In this document: positions 43,357-52,149 of the stretch, in pieces | Layout of the letters: the number at the start of each line of letters is the position of its first letter | Numbering within the stretch: the stretch's first letter is position 1 | Source: Paludibacteraceae bacterium | GTDB taxonomy: Bacteria; Bacteroidota; Bacteroidia; Bacteroidales; Paludibacteraceae | Reading direction: 5' to 3' | Length of the DNA: 64,000 nt | Assembly: GCA_017477325.1 (NCBI GenBank) | Contig: JAFUWV010000010.1 | Coordinates: 310,001-374,000 of the forward strand | Position numbers and translations under genes: made by a program | Notes under the pieces: generated by a model | What the model saw: only the letters and a program-made list of their open reading frames with translations | What the model was told of the DNA's origin: nothing | Database searches by the model: none

Positions 43357-44898
43357 ATGAGACGCCTTGCATACATTTCAGTCCTGCTCGGTCTGTGCTT
43401 CGGCATACAGGCTCAGACCTATTGGTGGGGAGCAGCAGTCGGACTCGGGCATGAGCAGCCTTATACCGAGTATCGGCAGTTCAATCTTCTCACTGAAGAT
43501 GCCAATAACCAACTTGTGCCTCTTTTCCTCTCTTCTGAAGGAGAATACATGTGGTCTGACAACGCCTTCACTTTCTGCGCCAAGCAGCGCAATATCATCA
43601 CCTCAGAGCAGTTGCAAACCGTCAAAGTCGGTACCACACTGCGCGAAGCTTATATGGCTGCGCAGCAGAAATATTTCCCTGCCAACGGTATGCTACCTGA
43701 CACGCTGTTCTTTACGAAGCCCCAATACAACACTTGGATAGAACTGATGTACAACCAGAATCAGGAAGACATCCTTAAGTATGCTCATGCCATCATCGAC
43801 AATGGGTTCCCCGCAGGAGTACTCATGATTGATGACAACTGGCAGAGATACTATGGCAACTTCTCTTTCAAAGCCGAGCGTTTCCCTGATGCCAAGCAGA
43901 TGATTGACGAACTCCACTCCCTCGGGTTCAAGGTGATGGTGTGGATTTGCCCCTTCGTCAGCCCCGACTCGCCCGAAGCACGTGACCTGGCTGAGAAAGG
44001 CTATCTGCTCCGCAACTCTGACGGAGGCACTGCAATTCTCAACTGGTGGAATGGATACTCAGCTTGCTACGACCTTACCAATCCCAAGGCTGCAGAGCAT
44101 TTCATCAACGTACTACGCCAGGCACAATCAGAATACGGCATCGACGGATTCAAGTTCGATGCCGGCGACAACAACTGCTATGCCTCAGCTCCGTGGGTGG
44201 CATACGACAAGCAGGCTACCAATGTGGACCACACCACGTCTTGGGCTAAAATCGGGCTCAGTTTTCCCGTGAACGAATATCGCGCCTGCTGGAAGATGGG
44301 AGGACAACCCTTGGTTCAACGTCTCGGCGACAAAGACTATAGTTGGCCGGCAGTGCAGTCGCTCATTCCGCAGATGTGCACAGCAGGTTTGCTCGGCTAT
44401 GCTTACGCCTGCCCCGATATGGTGGGAGGCGGTCAGTTCACTTCTTTCCTCAATATCGATGAAGACAAGTTCGATCAGGCTCTCATCGTCCGCTCTGCCC
44501 AAGTTCATGCTCTGATGCCGATGATGCAGTTCTCCGTGGCTCCATGGCGGATACTATCAAAAGAGAATCTGACCATAGTGCAACAAATGGCAAAACTGCA
44601 TGAGCAGTTCGGACCATATATAATGAAATACGCGCATCAGGCTGCAAAGACCGGTGAACCGATAGTCCGCTGCATGGAGTATCAGTTCCCGCACCAAGGC
44701 CTGGCAGAGGTGAAAGACCAATTCATGCTCGGCGACAAGTATCTGGTGGCACCTGTTGTCACCAATGCCCTCTCGCGCCAGGTACGTCTGCCCAAAGGCA
44801 AATGGCGCGACGAACTGGGGAAGAAATACAAAGGTGGAAAGACATACACAATCGATGTTCCCCTCAGCCGCCTGCCATACTTTGAGAAGATAAAATAG
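43357..44898 (+). CDS. Secreted glycoside hydrolase family 31 enzyme
   Basis: A 513-residue protein with a signal peptide (YISVLLGLCFGIQA). The barrel contains VLMIDDNWQ, the nucleophile Asp268 in GFKFDAGD, and a GDKDYSWP segment where the acid/base aspartate is expected. It is shorter than typical GH31 alpha-glucosidases (over 650 residues) and lacks their large N-terminal beta-sandwich. Some GH31 enzymes are alpha-galactosidases or alpha-N-acetylgalactosaminidases. With a GH36 in the same locus, an alpha-galactoside or alpha-GalNAc activity is a reasonable guess. It lies 9 nt after the DUF4874 gene. Confidence 0.85.
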   Translation: MRRLAYISVLLGLCFGIQAQTYWWGAAVGLGHEQPYTEYRQFNLLTEDANNQLVPLFLSSEGEYMWSDNAFTFCAKQRNIITSEQLQTVKVGTTLREAYMAAQQKYFPANGMLPDTLFFTKPQYNTWIELMYNQNQEDILKYAHAIIDNGFPAGVLMIDDNWQRYYGNFSFKAERFPDAKQMIDELHSLGFKVMVWICPFVSPDSPEARDLAEKGYLLRNSDGGTAILNWWNGYSACYDLTNPKAAEHFINVLRQAQSEYGIDGFKFDAGDNNCYASAPWVAYDKQATNVDHTTSWAKIGLSFPVNEYRACWKMGGQPLVQRLGDKDYSWPAVQSLIPQMCTAGLLGYAYACPDMVGGGQFTSFLNIDEDKFDQALIVRSAQVHALMPMMQFSVAPWRILSKENLTIVQQMAKLHEQFGPYIMKYAHQAAKTGEPIVRCMEYQFPHQGLAEVKDQFMLGDKYLVAPVVTNALSRQVRLPKGKWRDELGKKYKGGKTYTIDVPLSRLPYFEKIK

Positions 44899-44988
44899 AT
44901 TGGAATTACAGCAATACCAGATTCCTGGAAATTCCAGACGTTCCTGATATCCAAGTGTAGCAATAAATCATAAAAATATCAACATATC

Positions 44989-45876
44989 ATGAAAAATAAC
45001 ATCTTAAAAGACAAGCTTTGGCTGGTGTTTATTCTCATCACCGTAGTAACATGGGGTGTGTGGGGAGCCTTCTCCGGTTATCAGATTCAGAACGGCATAC
45101 CCGACACCGTAGTTTACATCGTTTGGGCATTGTCGATGATTCCGTGCGCTATTGTGGCACTGATTATCAACAAAGGCAAGTTTATGTGCGACGGCAAGTC
45201 CATACTGCTGGGTTGCACCGTGGGTTTGCTGGGTGCAGGCGGTCAGCTGGTGCTCTTCAAAGCCCTCACTCTCGGACCAAGTTACATCATCTACCCCTTC
45301 ATCTCAATGTCACCCGTTATCGTAATCAGCATGGCTGCCATCTTCCTGAAAGAGAAAGCCACACGCTGGCAGATAGCAGGCATAGTGGTGGCATTGGTTG
45401 CTATCCTGCTCCTCTCGCTTGAGACAGGCAAAGAAGGTAGTCCCGTCAGCGGATGGCTGTGGATAGTGCTTGCCATACTGGTGCTGCTGGCATGGGGCGT
45501 GCAAGGCTTCTTCATGAAGTTTGCCAACAACTCGATGGATGCAGAGTCGATCTTCGTATGGATGGCAATCACGGCTGTGATACTGATACCTGTTGCATGG
45601 TTTATGAACGGCGACGCTGCCGCATTCATGCAGACAGAGCACGCAGTACGCGACTGCTGGGCTTCGTTCGGCATACAGAGCCTGAACTCGATAGGCGCCC
45701 TGACCCTTGTATATGCTTACCGCTACGGCAAGGCAGTCGTGGTATCACCGATGGAGGGGCTATCGCCAATGGTGACAGTGCTGCTGTCGCTGATTATACT
45801 GCAAGTTATTCCCAATCCCATACAAATAGCAGGCATCTGTTGCGCAGCATTCGCAATGTACGCATTGTCGAAGTAA
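44989..45876 (+). CDS. EamA/DMT-superfamily permease
   Basis: A 295-residue inner-membrane protein with ten hydrophobic helices in two five-helix repeats (WLVFILITVVTWGVWGAF; LWIVLAILVLLAWGVQGF). DMT permeases move small solutes; the sugar-uptake (GRP) and metabolite-export types look alike. Since the locus has no other inner-membrane carrier and no PTS genes, it may carry the released sugar into the cytoplasm. It is the last membrane gene of the locus, before a hairpin and a new promoter. Confidence 0.82.
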   Translation: MKNNILKDKLWLVFILITVVTWGVWGAFSGYQIQNGIPDTVVYIVWALSMIPCAIVALIINKGKFMCDGKSILLGCTVGLLGAGGQLVLFKALTLGPSYIIYPFISMSPVIVISMAAIFLKEKATRWQIAGIVVALVAILLLSLETGKEGSPVSGWLWIVLAILVLLAWGVQGFFMKFANNSMDAESIFVWMAITAVILIPVAWFMNGDAAAFMQTEHAVRDCWASFGIQSLNSIGALTLVYAYRYGKAVVVSPMEGLSPMVTVLLSLIILQVIPNPIQIAGICCAAFAMYALSK

Positions 45877-45948
45877 GGGTGAACAGGTGAATAAACCAAA
45901 TAACTTAAGGTTAATACATAAGTTGATTAAAAGTTGTGTTTCAAGAGA

Positions 45949-45972
45949 GCAGCACGATGAGAATCGCGCTGC
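45949..45972 (+). terminator. Weak terminator-like hairpin
   Basis: A 10-bp stem with one mismatch (45949-45958 with 45963-45972) and loop GAGA lies 72 nt after the permease stop. There is no U-tract, so confidence is low, but a new promoter follows at 46027. Confidence 0.35.
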
Positions 45973-46026
45973 CTCTGCTTTGAATAGTGGTGAATGGTTA
46001 ACGGTTAGGGGTTACTGAGAAAACAT

Positions 46027-46057
46027 TTTGCCATTTGAAAAAGTTTCAGTACTTTTG
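46027..46057 (+). promoter_or_regulatory. Promoter for the N-acetylhexosamine kinase gene
   Basis: TTTG (46027-46030), 19 nt, TACTTTTG (46050-46057): a full match to the Bacteroidetes consensus. The predicted start near 46064 sets the gene start at the ATG at 46085 rather than the TTG at 46061. Confidence 0.8.
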
Positions 46058-46084
46058 TAGTTGCAAGCAAAACAATCAATACCT

Positions 46085-47155
46085 ATGCAAAACATCATCT
46101 CACAATTCCGCTTATCAAATCCAATAGGCGAACCCCGTCCACTGAAAGTGGGCCTTATCAACGACAGTTTCATACTCCCTGCAGCAGAACAAGGCGGTGA
46201 GTCGTATTTCCTGCAGCGCATCAATCACCATATCTTCACCAATGTGGAGGGTCTGCAGCGCAATATTCAGATTGTGACAGACCATATAAGAGAGAAACTT
46301 ATCAGCCAAGGCGTAAGCGACATTGACAACCGCGTGCTGCGCCTCATTCCTACCAACGACGGCAAACTATACTACAAGACTCCTCAGGGTGACTACTGGC
46401 GCGTGTATCATTTTATCTCAGCAGGCCACTCAGTAGAGCGGGTAACGGCTGAGTCAGCCAATCTTGCAGGCGTTGCTTTCGGGCAGTTTCAGAACCAACT
46501 GAGCGACCTGAAGCACTCCCAGCTTTGCGAGTCGATACCTAACTTCCACAATATAGAGTTCCGCCTGTGGCAACTCAGCGAGGCTGTGAAAGAGGATAAG
46601 GCGGGGCGTGTGGCATCATCGAAAGATATATTAGACGAGATCAACCGCCGTGCAGACGACATGTGTCTTGGAGAACGCCTTTTCAGGGAAGGCAAACTAA
46701 AAAAGCGCATCAACCACTGCGACACCAAAGTCAACAATATGCTCTTCGACGATGAGGGCAAACCTATGTGCATTGTCGATCTGGATACAGTAATGCCCGG
46801 ATTCGTGTTCTCCGACTTTGGTGACTTCATGCGTACTGCAGCCAACACAGGTGCCGAGGACGACCGGGACCTCAATAATATTCATGTCAACATGGAGGTG
46901 TTTGCTGCCTATACAGAAGGCTACCTCAGCGAGGCACAGTTCCTTACCGACATAGAAAAGAAACTGCTGCCATACGGCTGCCGGCTCTTGAGCTACATGC
47001 AGACGGTACGGTTCCTGACCGACTGGCTCAACGGTGACACCTACTATAAGATCCAGTACCCTGAACACAATCTTGTCCGCACACGTGCACAGTTGCAACT
47101 GCTGAAAGAGCAAGAGCGGATGCAGAAAGATATGCAAGCAATAGTGGAGCATTGA
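46085..47155 (+). CDS. NahK-like N-acetylhexosamine 1-kinase (APH fold)
   Basis: A 356-residue aminoglycoside-phosphotransferase-fold kinase, the size of NahK from bifidobacteria. The catalytic loop NHCDTKVNNMLFDDEG and the metal motif CIVDLDTVMPGFVFSDFGDF are present. NahK makes GlcNAc-1-phosphate or GalNAc-1-phosphate from the free sugar. It lies directly after the galactosamine-type locus and has its own promoter, so it may act on GalNAc released by the GH36 or GH31 enzyme. Other APH-fold substrates cannot be excluded. Confidence 0.8.
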   Translation: MQNIISQFRLSNPIGEPRPLKVGLINDSFILPAAEQGGESYFLQRINHHIFTNVEGLQRNIQIVTDHIREKLISQGVSDIDNRVLRLIPTNDGKLYYKTPQGDYWRVYHFISAGHSVERVTAESANLAGVAFGQFQNQLSDLKHSQLCESIPNFHNIEFRLWQLSEAVKEDKAGRVASSKDILDEINRRADDMCLGERLFREGKLKKRINHCDTKVNNMLFDDEGKPMCIVDLDTVMPGFVFSDFGDFMRTAANTGAEDDRDLNNIHVNMEVFAAYTEGYLSEAQFLTDIEKKLLPYGCRLLSYMQTVRFLTDWLNGDTYYKIQYPEHNLVRTRAQLQLLKEQERMQKDMQAIVEH

Positions 47156-47185
47156 TTGCAAGACAACTATTTTTTCACCCTACTC

Positions 47186-47216
47186 TTTCGTATTTGCCCA
47201 AAATATAGTATCTTTG
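47186..47216 (+). promoter_or_regulatory. Candidate promoter for the polyprenyl synthetase gene
   Basis: TATCTTTG (47209-47216) is a good -7 box only 9 nt before the ATG. TTTC (47186-47189) lies 19 nt upstream. The leader would be very short, so the exact site is uncertain. Confidence 0.5.
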
Positions 47217-47225
47217 CAGCCGTTT

Positions 47226-48197
47226 ATGACAACCATAGAGCAAATACGACAACCGGTAGCTGAGGAGTTCAGACTGTTCGAACGCAGTTTCGAGCAAGCC
47301 CTTCAGACAGACAACACACTGCTTAAGGAAGTGTTGTCGGTAGTTCTTGCCCGTCGTGGCAAACAACTCCGTCCGCTTCTGGTATTGCTCAGTGCCAAGC
47401 TATGCCACGGCATCAATGAGAAGACCATTCAGACTGCCGTTGCTTTGGAACTTCTTCATACCGCCAGTCTTATACACGACGATGTGGTTGACGGCAGCGA
47501 CACACGGCGTGGTCTGCCATCGGTCAATGCCAGATGGAACAACAAGATAGCAGTACTGGTGGGCGACTATCTGCTGGCTAAAGTCATAAACATTCTCTCC
47601 GAGATTCGCAACGTAAAGATACTGAACATCGTATCCGATATGGGCAGAGCATTGAGCGAAGGCGAACTGCTGCAACTGCACTCGAAAGACGACATGTGGA
47701 TTACGGAGAAAGACTATTTCCGCATCATCGAGCACAAGACAGCCCGACTGTTTGCCGCTTGCTGCGAAGCAGGTGCAGCCAGTTCAGGTGCCACCATGAA
47801 GCAAGAGACAGCATTATCCTACTTCGGCGAAGAGTTGGGAATATGCTTCCAGATGCAGGACGACATTCTGGACTACAGCGACTCTGAGGAACTCGGGAAA
47901 CCCACTATGGGGGACATACGCGATGGCAAGGTGACACTGCCCCTGCTAATCTCTCTTAACCGTGCACCCAAACAAGAGGCTCAACGCATCATAGCTCTTA
48001 CGCAACAAGATTTCAGCCTGAAGACCGAGAACGACATCAAGTCCTTCGTGCTTCGCTATGACGGTATCCGCTATGCACAGCAACGCATGCGCGAACATCA
48101 GCAGACCGCTCTCTCGGCACTCACAGCCTTCCGCGAGAATCTTACCACGAACGCTCTTACTCTTCTACTTGAGCACACTGTGAACAGAGTATTTTGA
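47226..48197 (+). CDS. Polyprenyl (octaprenyl-type) diphosphate synthase
   Basis: A 323-residue trans-isoprenyl diphosphate synthase that extends farnesyl diphosphate with isopentenyl units, for menaquinone side chains. The two aspartate-rich motifs are DDVVDGSDTRRG (Asp85, Asp86, Asp89) and QMQDDILDY (Asp212, Asp213, Asp216); GKQLRPLLVLLSA precedes the first. I use the ATG at 47226 (MTTIEQIRQPV). An in-frame TTG at 47214 lies inside the putative -7 box. Confidence 0.92.
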   Translation: MTTIEQIRQPVAEEFRLFERSFEQALQTDNTLLKEVLSVVLARRGKQLRPLLVLLSAKLCHGINEKTIQTAVALELLHTASLIHDDVVDGSDTRRGLPSVNARWNNKIAVLVGDYLLAKVINILSEIRNVKILNIVSDMGRALSEGELLQLHSKDDMWITEKDYFRIIEHKTARLFAACCEAGAASSGATMKQETALSYFGEELGICFQMQDDILDYSDSEELGKPTMGDIRDGKVTLPLLISLNRAPKQEAQRIIALTQQDFSLKTENDIKSFVLRYDGIRYAQQRMREHQQTALSALTAFRENLTTNALTLLLEHTVNRVF

Positions 48198-48230
48198 AAG
48201 TGGAGAGTTGAAAGTTGAGAGTTTAGAGTT

Positions 48231-48298
48231 CTTATCCTCGCTTTGCTCGGAACGATTGGCAAAGCCATGCTTATCCTCGCCTTGCTCGGAACGATCGG
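48231..48298. repeat. 29-nt near-perfect direct repeat
   Basis: Two copies (48231-48259 and 48270-48298, period 39) that begin CTTATCCTCGC and contain TTGCTCGGAACGAT, differing at two positions. They lie in the spacer between the polyprenyl synthase and rpsU, after GTTGAGAG/GTTTAGAG micro-repeats. Confidence 0.8.
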
Positions 48299-48417
48299 CT
48301 GAGCCGTGAAGAGAAGTAGGAATTTTAGAGAAGTTTATTTAACAACAAAAGGGCACCCGTCACCGACGGACACCCTGGATATATATACTATTATGAAACG
48401 AAAAAAGTCCTAAGAAA

Positions 48418-48612
48418 TCAAATCTCATCGTGAGCATGCAACTGCTGAACGTAGATAGCATGCATCATCTTCTCGCGCTTGATTTCTGAAGGTTTCTCAA
48501 ACTGCTGACGACGGCGGAGTTCTTTAACTACACCTGTTTTTTCGAATTTACGTTTGAATTTCTTCAGGGCGCGTTCTATGTTCTCGCCTTCTTTTACGGG
48601 TACTACAATCAT
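48418..48612 (-). CDS. rpsU: Small ribosomal subunit protein bS21
   Basis: A 64-residue basic protein with the family pattern VVPVKEGENIERALKKFKRKFEK and LRRRQQFEKPSEIKREK. It belongs to the 30S subunit near the 3' end of 16S rRNA. A promoter of Bacteroidetes type is visible upstream, divergent from that of korA. Confidence 0.97.
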   Translation of the reverse strand: MIVVPVKEGENIERALKKFKRKFEKTGVVKELRRRQQFEKPSEIKREKMMHAIYVQQLHAHDEI

Positions 48613-48687
48613 TGTTTTTGCCTTTTAGTTATTGTTGTTCTTTATTTTAGTTATTATTTTCGGTTACGCACTTCGCGAAACGGGTTG

Positions 48688-48718
48688 CAAAATTACAGCA
48701 AAACTTTCACATACGCAA
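48688..48718 (-). promoter_or_regulatory. Promoter for rpsU
   Basis: On the minus strand a -7 box TAATTTTG (48688-48695) follows TTG (48716-48718) after 20 nt. The leader to rpsU is about 70 nt. Confidence 0.65.
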
Positions 48719-48735
48719 GTGTTGAGCAAAAAAAA

Positions 48736-48767
48736 TTTGTCTATTCCACAAAAAACCACTACCTTTG
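48736..48767 (+). promoter_or_regulatory. Promoter for korAB
   Basis: TTTG (48736-48739), 20 nt, TACCTTTG (48760-48767): a full consensus match, 91 nt before the korA ATG. Confidence 0.85.
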
Positions 48768-48858
48768 CGCCTACTTATACGTAAAATATTATGCTTATGC
48801 ATAATTAAAATCCTTAAATCTTTGAATTATTAAATCTATAAATCATCTATAACGTACA

Positions 48859-50688
48859 ATGAACACACACCTACAGAGCGTCGTTGTCAGGTTTTCAGGC
48901 GACAGCGGCGACGGTATGCAACTTACCGGCACTCTATTTTCAAATCTATCTGCCATCTTGGGCAACGAGATCAGTACTTTCCCCGATTTTCCTGCAGAGA
49001 TACGCGCTCCACAAGGCACACTTGGCGGAGTGAGCGGCTTCCAAGTGCAACTGGGCAGCAGCCATGTATATACGCCCGGCGACAAAGCCGACGTGCTGGT
49101 GGCAATGAATCCAGCAGCACTGAAAGTCAACACGGGCAATATCCGGCCTGACTCGGTAATCATCATCGACACCGACTCTTTCACCAAGAAAGACCTTGAG
49201 AAGGCACTCTACACCACTGACAATCCGTTCACGGAACTCGGGTTGCCGGAGAGTCAGCAGATTATTCCCGTTGCCCTCACAACGCTTACCAAAGAGAGTC
49301 TCAAGGACTCCGGCATGGACAACAAAGCCATACTGCGCTCGAAAAACATGTTCGCCCTTGGTCTTGTATGCTGGCTATTCTCCCGCCCGATAGACAAGGC
49401 TGTGCATTTCCTTGAGAACAAGTTCAAGAAGAAGCCGGACCTGCTGACAGCCAACGTCAAAGTGCTGACCGACGGCTACAACTACGGGCAGAATCTGGCG
49501 CTCAACATCAACACTTACACCATCAGCAAGTCAGAAAACCTGCCGCATGGCGAATATACTTCCATAGCCGGCAACAAAGCCACAGCCTGGGGACTCATTG
49601 CCGCAGCAGAGAAAGCAGGCAAACGACTCTTCCTCGGCTCCTACCCCATCACTCCCGCTACCGACATCATGCAGGAGCTGGCTGCAAGAAAAGACGTAGG
49701 AGCAGTGGTAGTACAGGCAGAAGACGAGATTGCAGGTGTCTGCACCGCCATAGGAGCCAGTTTTGCAGGCTGTCTGGCTGTTACCAGCACCAGCGGCCCC
49801 GGACTATCGCTTAAGTCAGAAGCTATAGGTCTGGCAGTAATGGCGGAACTACCATTGGTAGTGATTGACGTTCAGCGAGGAGGTCCGAGTACAGGTCTGC
49901 CTACCAAAACCGAGCAGACCGACCTCTTGCAGGCAGTGTATGGCAGAAACGGCGAATGTCCTGCAGTGGTTATTGCCGCCTCCACGCCTGCCAACTGCTT
50001 CAAGTATGCTTACGAGGCAGCACGACTGGCATTGGAGAACATGACACCCGTCATTCTGCTCTCGGACACCTATCTTGCCAACGGCACTTCTCTCTGGCGC
50101 CTGCCTAAGATGGCGGAACTGCCACAGATTAACCCCCAGGGAGTGCCGGAAGAGCTTCGGGGACAATACAACCCCGCCCTGCGTGACCCGGAGACACTCA
50201 TCAGATATTTCGCACCAGCAGGCAAAGAGGGCTTTGAACACAGAAACATAGGCCTTGAACGCGACAGCAAGAAAGGCTCTATCTCAACCAACCCGGAGAA
50301 TCATGCACTCATGACAGAAAACCGCAAGAAGAAAGTGGAGCAAGTGGCAAAACATATTCCTCTGCTTGAGGTATATGGCAACAAACAAGCCGACATCCTC
50401 CTTGTTGGTTTCGGGTCAACCGAAGGACACCTGAAAGCGGCAGTGGATGCTCTCAACGAGCAAGGTACACCTGCCGCACTTGCACACTTCAACTACATCA
50501 ACCCCTTGCCACTGAACACAGAGCAAGTGCTGCGTCAGTACAAACGCATCGTGGTTTGCGAGCTCAACACAGGACAGTTTGCCACTTATCTCCGTGGCAA
50601 GATAGAAGGACTGAAAGTAGAACAATTCAACCGCCTCGGCGCTCAACCTTTCCAAGTACATGAGATTGTGGAAAGCATTAAACTTTAA
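48859..50688 (+). CDS. korA: 2-oxoglutarate (2-oxoacid):ferredoxin oxidoreductase, fused gamma-alpha subunit
   Basis: A 609-residue subunit with the gamma domain at the N terminus (about 1-190; RFSGDSGDGMQLTGTLFSN) fused to the alpha pyrimidine-binding domain (GNKATAWGLIAAAEKAGKRL, TSTSGPGLSLKSEAIGLAVM, QRGGPSTGLPTKTEQ) and the C-terminal domain (ILLVGFGSTEGHLKAAVDAL). With KorB it oxidatively decarboxylates 2-oxoglutarate to succinyl-CoA and reduces ferredoxin. KorB follows after 23 nt. The exact 2-oxoacid is inferred from the usual Bacteroidales assignment. Confidence 0.93.
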   Translation: MNTHLQSVVVRFSGDSGDGMQLTGTLFSNLSAILGNEISTFPDFPAEIRAPQGTLGGVSGFQVQLGSSHVYTPGDKADVLVAMNPAALKVNTGNIRPDSVIIIDTDSFTKKDLEKALYTTDNPFTELGLPESQQIIPVALTTLTKESLKDSGMDNKAILRSKNMFALGLVCWLFSRPIDKAVHFLENKFKKKPDLLTANVKVLTDGYNYGQNLALNINTYTISKSENLPHGEYTSIAGNKATAWGLIAAAEKAGKRLFLGSYPITPATDIMQELAARKDVGAVVVQAEDEIAGVCTAIGASFAGCLAVTSTSGPGLSLKSEAIGLAVMAELPLVVIDVQRGGPSTGLPTKTEQTDLLQAVYGRNGECPAVVIAASTPANCFKYAYEAARLALENMTPVILLSDTYLANGTSLWRLPKMAELPQINPQGVPEELRGQYNPALRDPETLIRYFAPAGKEGFEHRNIGLERDSKKGSISTNPENHALMTENRKKKVEQVAKHIPLLEVYGNKQADILLVGFGSTEGHLKAAVDALNEQGTPAALAHFNYINPLPLNTEQVLRQYKRIVVCELNTGQFATYLRGKIEGLKVEQFNRLGAQPFQVHEIVESIKL

Positions 50689-50711
50689 TCTTTAAACTTT
50701 AAACTACTACA

Positions 50712-51731
50712 ATGGAAGCAACAGATTTCAAATCAGACCAATACGTACGTTTCTGCCCGGGTTGCGGCGACCATGCTATCTGTGCAGCGCTGCAGAAAGC
50801 AATGGCACAAATAGGCGTACCAACACATAAAACAGTAGTAATCTCAGGCATAGGCTGCTCAAGCCGTATGCCTCACTATCTCGCCACCTACGGGTTCAAC
50901 ACCATACACGGTCGCGGCGCAGCCATTGCCACTGGCGTGAAAACCGCCAACCCTGACCTCACAGTATGGCAGATGACCGGCGACGGCGACTGTCTCGCCA
51001 TAGGAGGCAACCATTTCATTCACAGCATCCGCCGCAATGTGGACCTTAACATCTGCCTCTTTAACAACCGTATATACGGTCTGACCAAGGGGCAATACTC
51101 CCCCACCTCGCCAAAGGGGTTTGTGAGCAAATCCTCACCCTTCGGAACTGTAGAACGTCCTTTCATACCTGCCGAACTCGTGTTCGGTGCAAGAGGGACA
51201 TTCTTTGCCCGCACGCTCGACGTAGATATGCCCGGCACTGTCAATTGTCTGGTGGAGGCGCAGAAGCATAAAGGAGCATCAGTAGTGGAATGTCTGGTCA
51301 ACTGCGTGATATTCAACAATGGCACACACTCGTGGATAGCCGACCGCGAGACACGGGCCGACCGCACCATAGTGCTCGAACATGGCAAACCTATGATATT
51401 CGGCAAGGAGAGAGACAAGGGTCTGGCACTCGACTACACCGCAGGACTTATTCCCCGACTGATGGTTGTCCCGGCTGACGACAAGCGCGTACTCGTGCAT
51501 GACGCCACCACGCCCGACCCGACACTCCACCGTATGCTCGCACTAATGGGGCAACCTACGGAGGCAGGAGTACAGCCTGAAGACCTGCCGGTGGCTCTGG
51601 GTGTCATTCGCAATGTTGCAGAAGAGACCTACGACCAGGCTGTCAACCAACAGATACGAGACGTACAACAAAAGAGCCGCGTACACTCGTTTGACGAACT
51701 GGTGGGTACGCTGGAGCATTGGGAGATATAA
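50712..51731 (+). CDS. korB: 2-oxoglutarate:ferredoxin oxidoreductase, beta (thiamine diphosphate) subunit
   Basis: A 339-residue beta subunit. The cysteine motif CPGCGDHAIC near the start, the CSSRM block, and the thiamine diphosphate motif TGDGDCLAIGGNHFIH ending in LFNNRIYGLTKGQYSPTS are typical. No ferredoxin-type Fe-S domain is fused. It is co-transcribed with korA. Confidence 0.94.
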   Translation: MEATDFKSDQYVRFCPGCGDHAICAALQKAMAQIGVPTHKTVVISGIGCSSRMPHYLATYGFNTIHGRGAAIATGVKTANPDLTVWQMTGDGDCLAIGGNHFIHSIRRNVDLNICLFNNRIYGLTKGQYSPTSPKGFVSKSSPFGTVERPFIPAELVFGARGTFFARTLDVDMPGTVNCLVEAQKHKGASVVECLVNCVIFNNGTHSWIADRETRADRTIVLEHGKPMIFGKERDKGLALDYTAGLIPRLMVVPADDKRVLVHDATTPDPTLHRMLALMGQPTEAGVQPEDLPVALGVIRNVAEETYDQAVNQQIRDVQQKSRVHSFDELVGTLEHWEI

Positions 51732-51788
51732 AAAGAATACACGGGAAAAATCTCCACCTCACTCTTAAGTCTTTAGTATGAGGCAATC

Positions 51789-52058
51789 ATGCTCTACTTC
51801 CTCACCATCAGTGCTGCAACCGACTCCGTTCAGCAGAGCACCCCTATCGTCTTCTTTACCGAAAGCGGTAGCAGACTGGCTCCCTCGCAGCCCGTCATCT
51901 ATCAGCCTGACGCAAACCTGGGAGAACTGCGTCAGCCTGTCGTGCTCATGCCGCAAGAAGACAACGAACAGACAGTTTACAAGATTATCGAGGACGACAA
52001 GGTCATCATTATCCGCAATGGTGAGCGCTTCGACATCTTCGGAAGAAAAACGAAATAA
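51789..52058 (+). CDS. Small ORF ending in the sorting-like tail
   Basis: An 89-residue ORF, 57 nt after korB. The last 27 residues, from YKIIEDDKVIIIRNGERFDI to the end, match the tail of the secreted beta-helix and metallophosphatase proteins in this window. The N terminus (MLYFLTISAATDSVQQ) is only weakly hydrophobic and not a convincing signal peptide. An in-frame stop at 51774 prevents a longer version. It could be the remnant of a larger secreted protein or a short tail-bearing peptide. It has no visible promoter of its own. Confidence 0.55.
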   Translation: MLYFLTISAATDSVQQSTPIVFFTESGSRLAPSQPVIYQPDANLGELRQPVVLMPQEDNEQTVYKIIEDDKVIIIRNGERFDIFGRKTK

Positions 52059-52149
52059 TAATTAAAAAGGCATTGTACAATAGTGTAGAGAAGGCGTGGA
52101 GAATACGTTTCTGAATAAGTGCCCACACCCGCAAACACACCCGCTTGTA

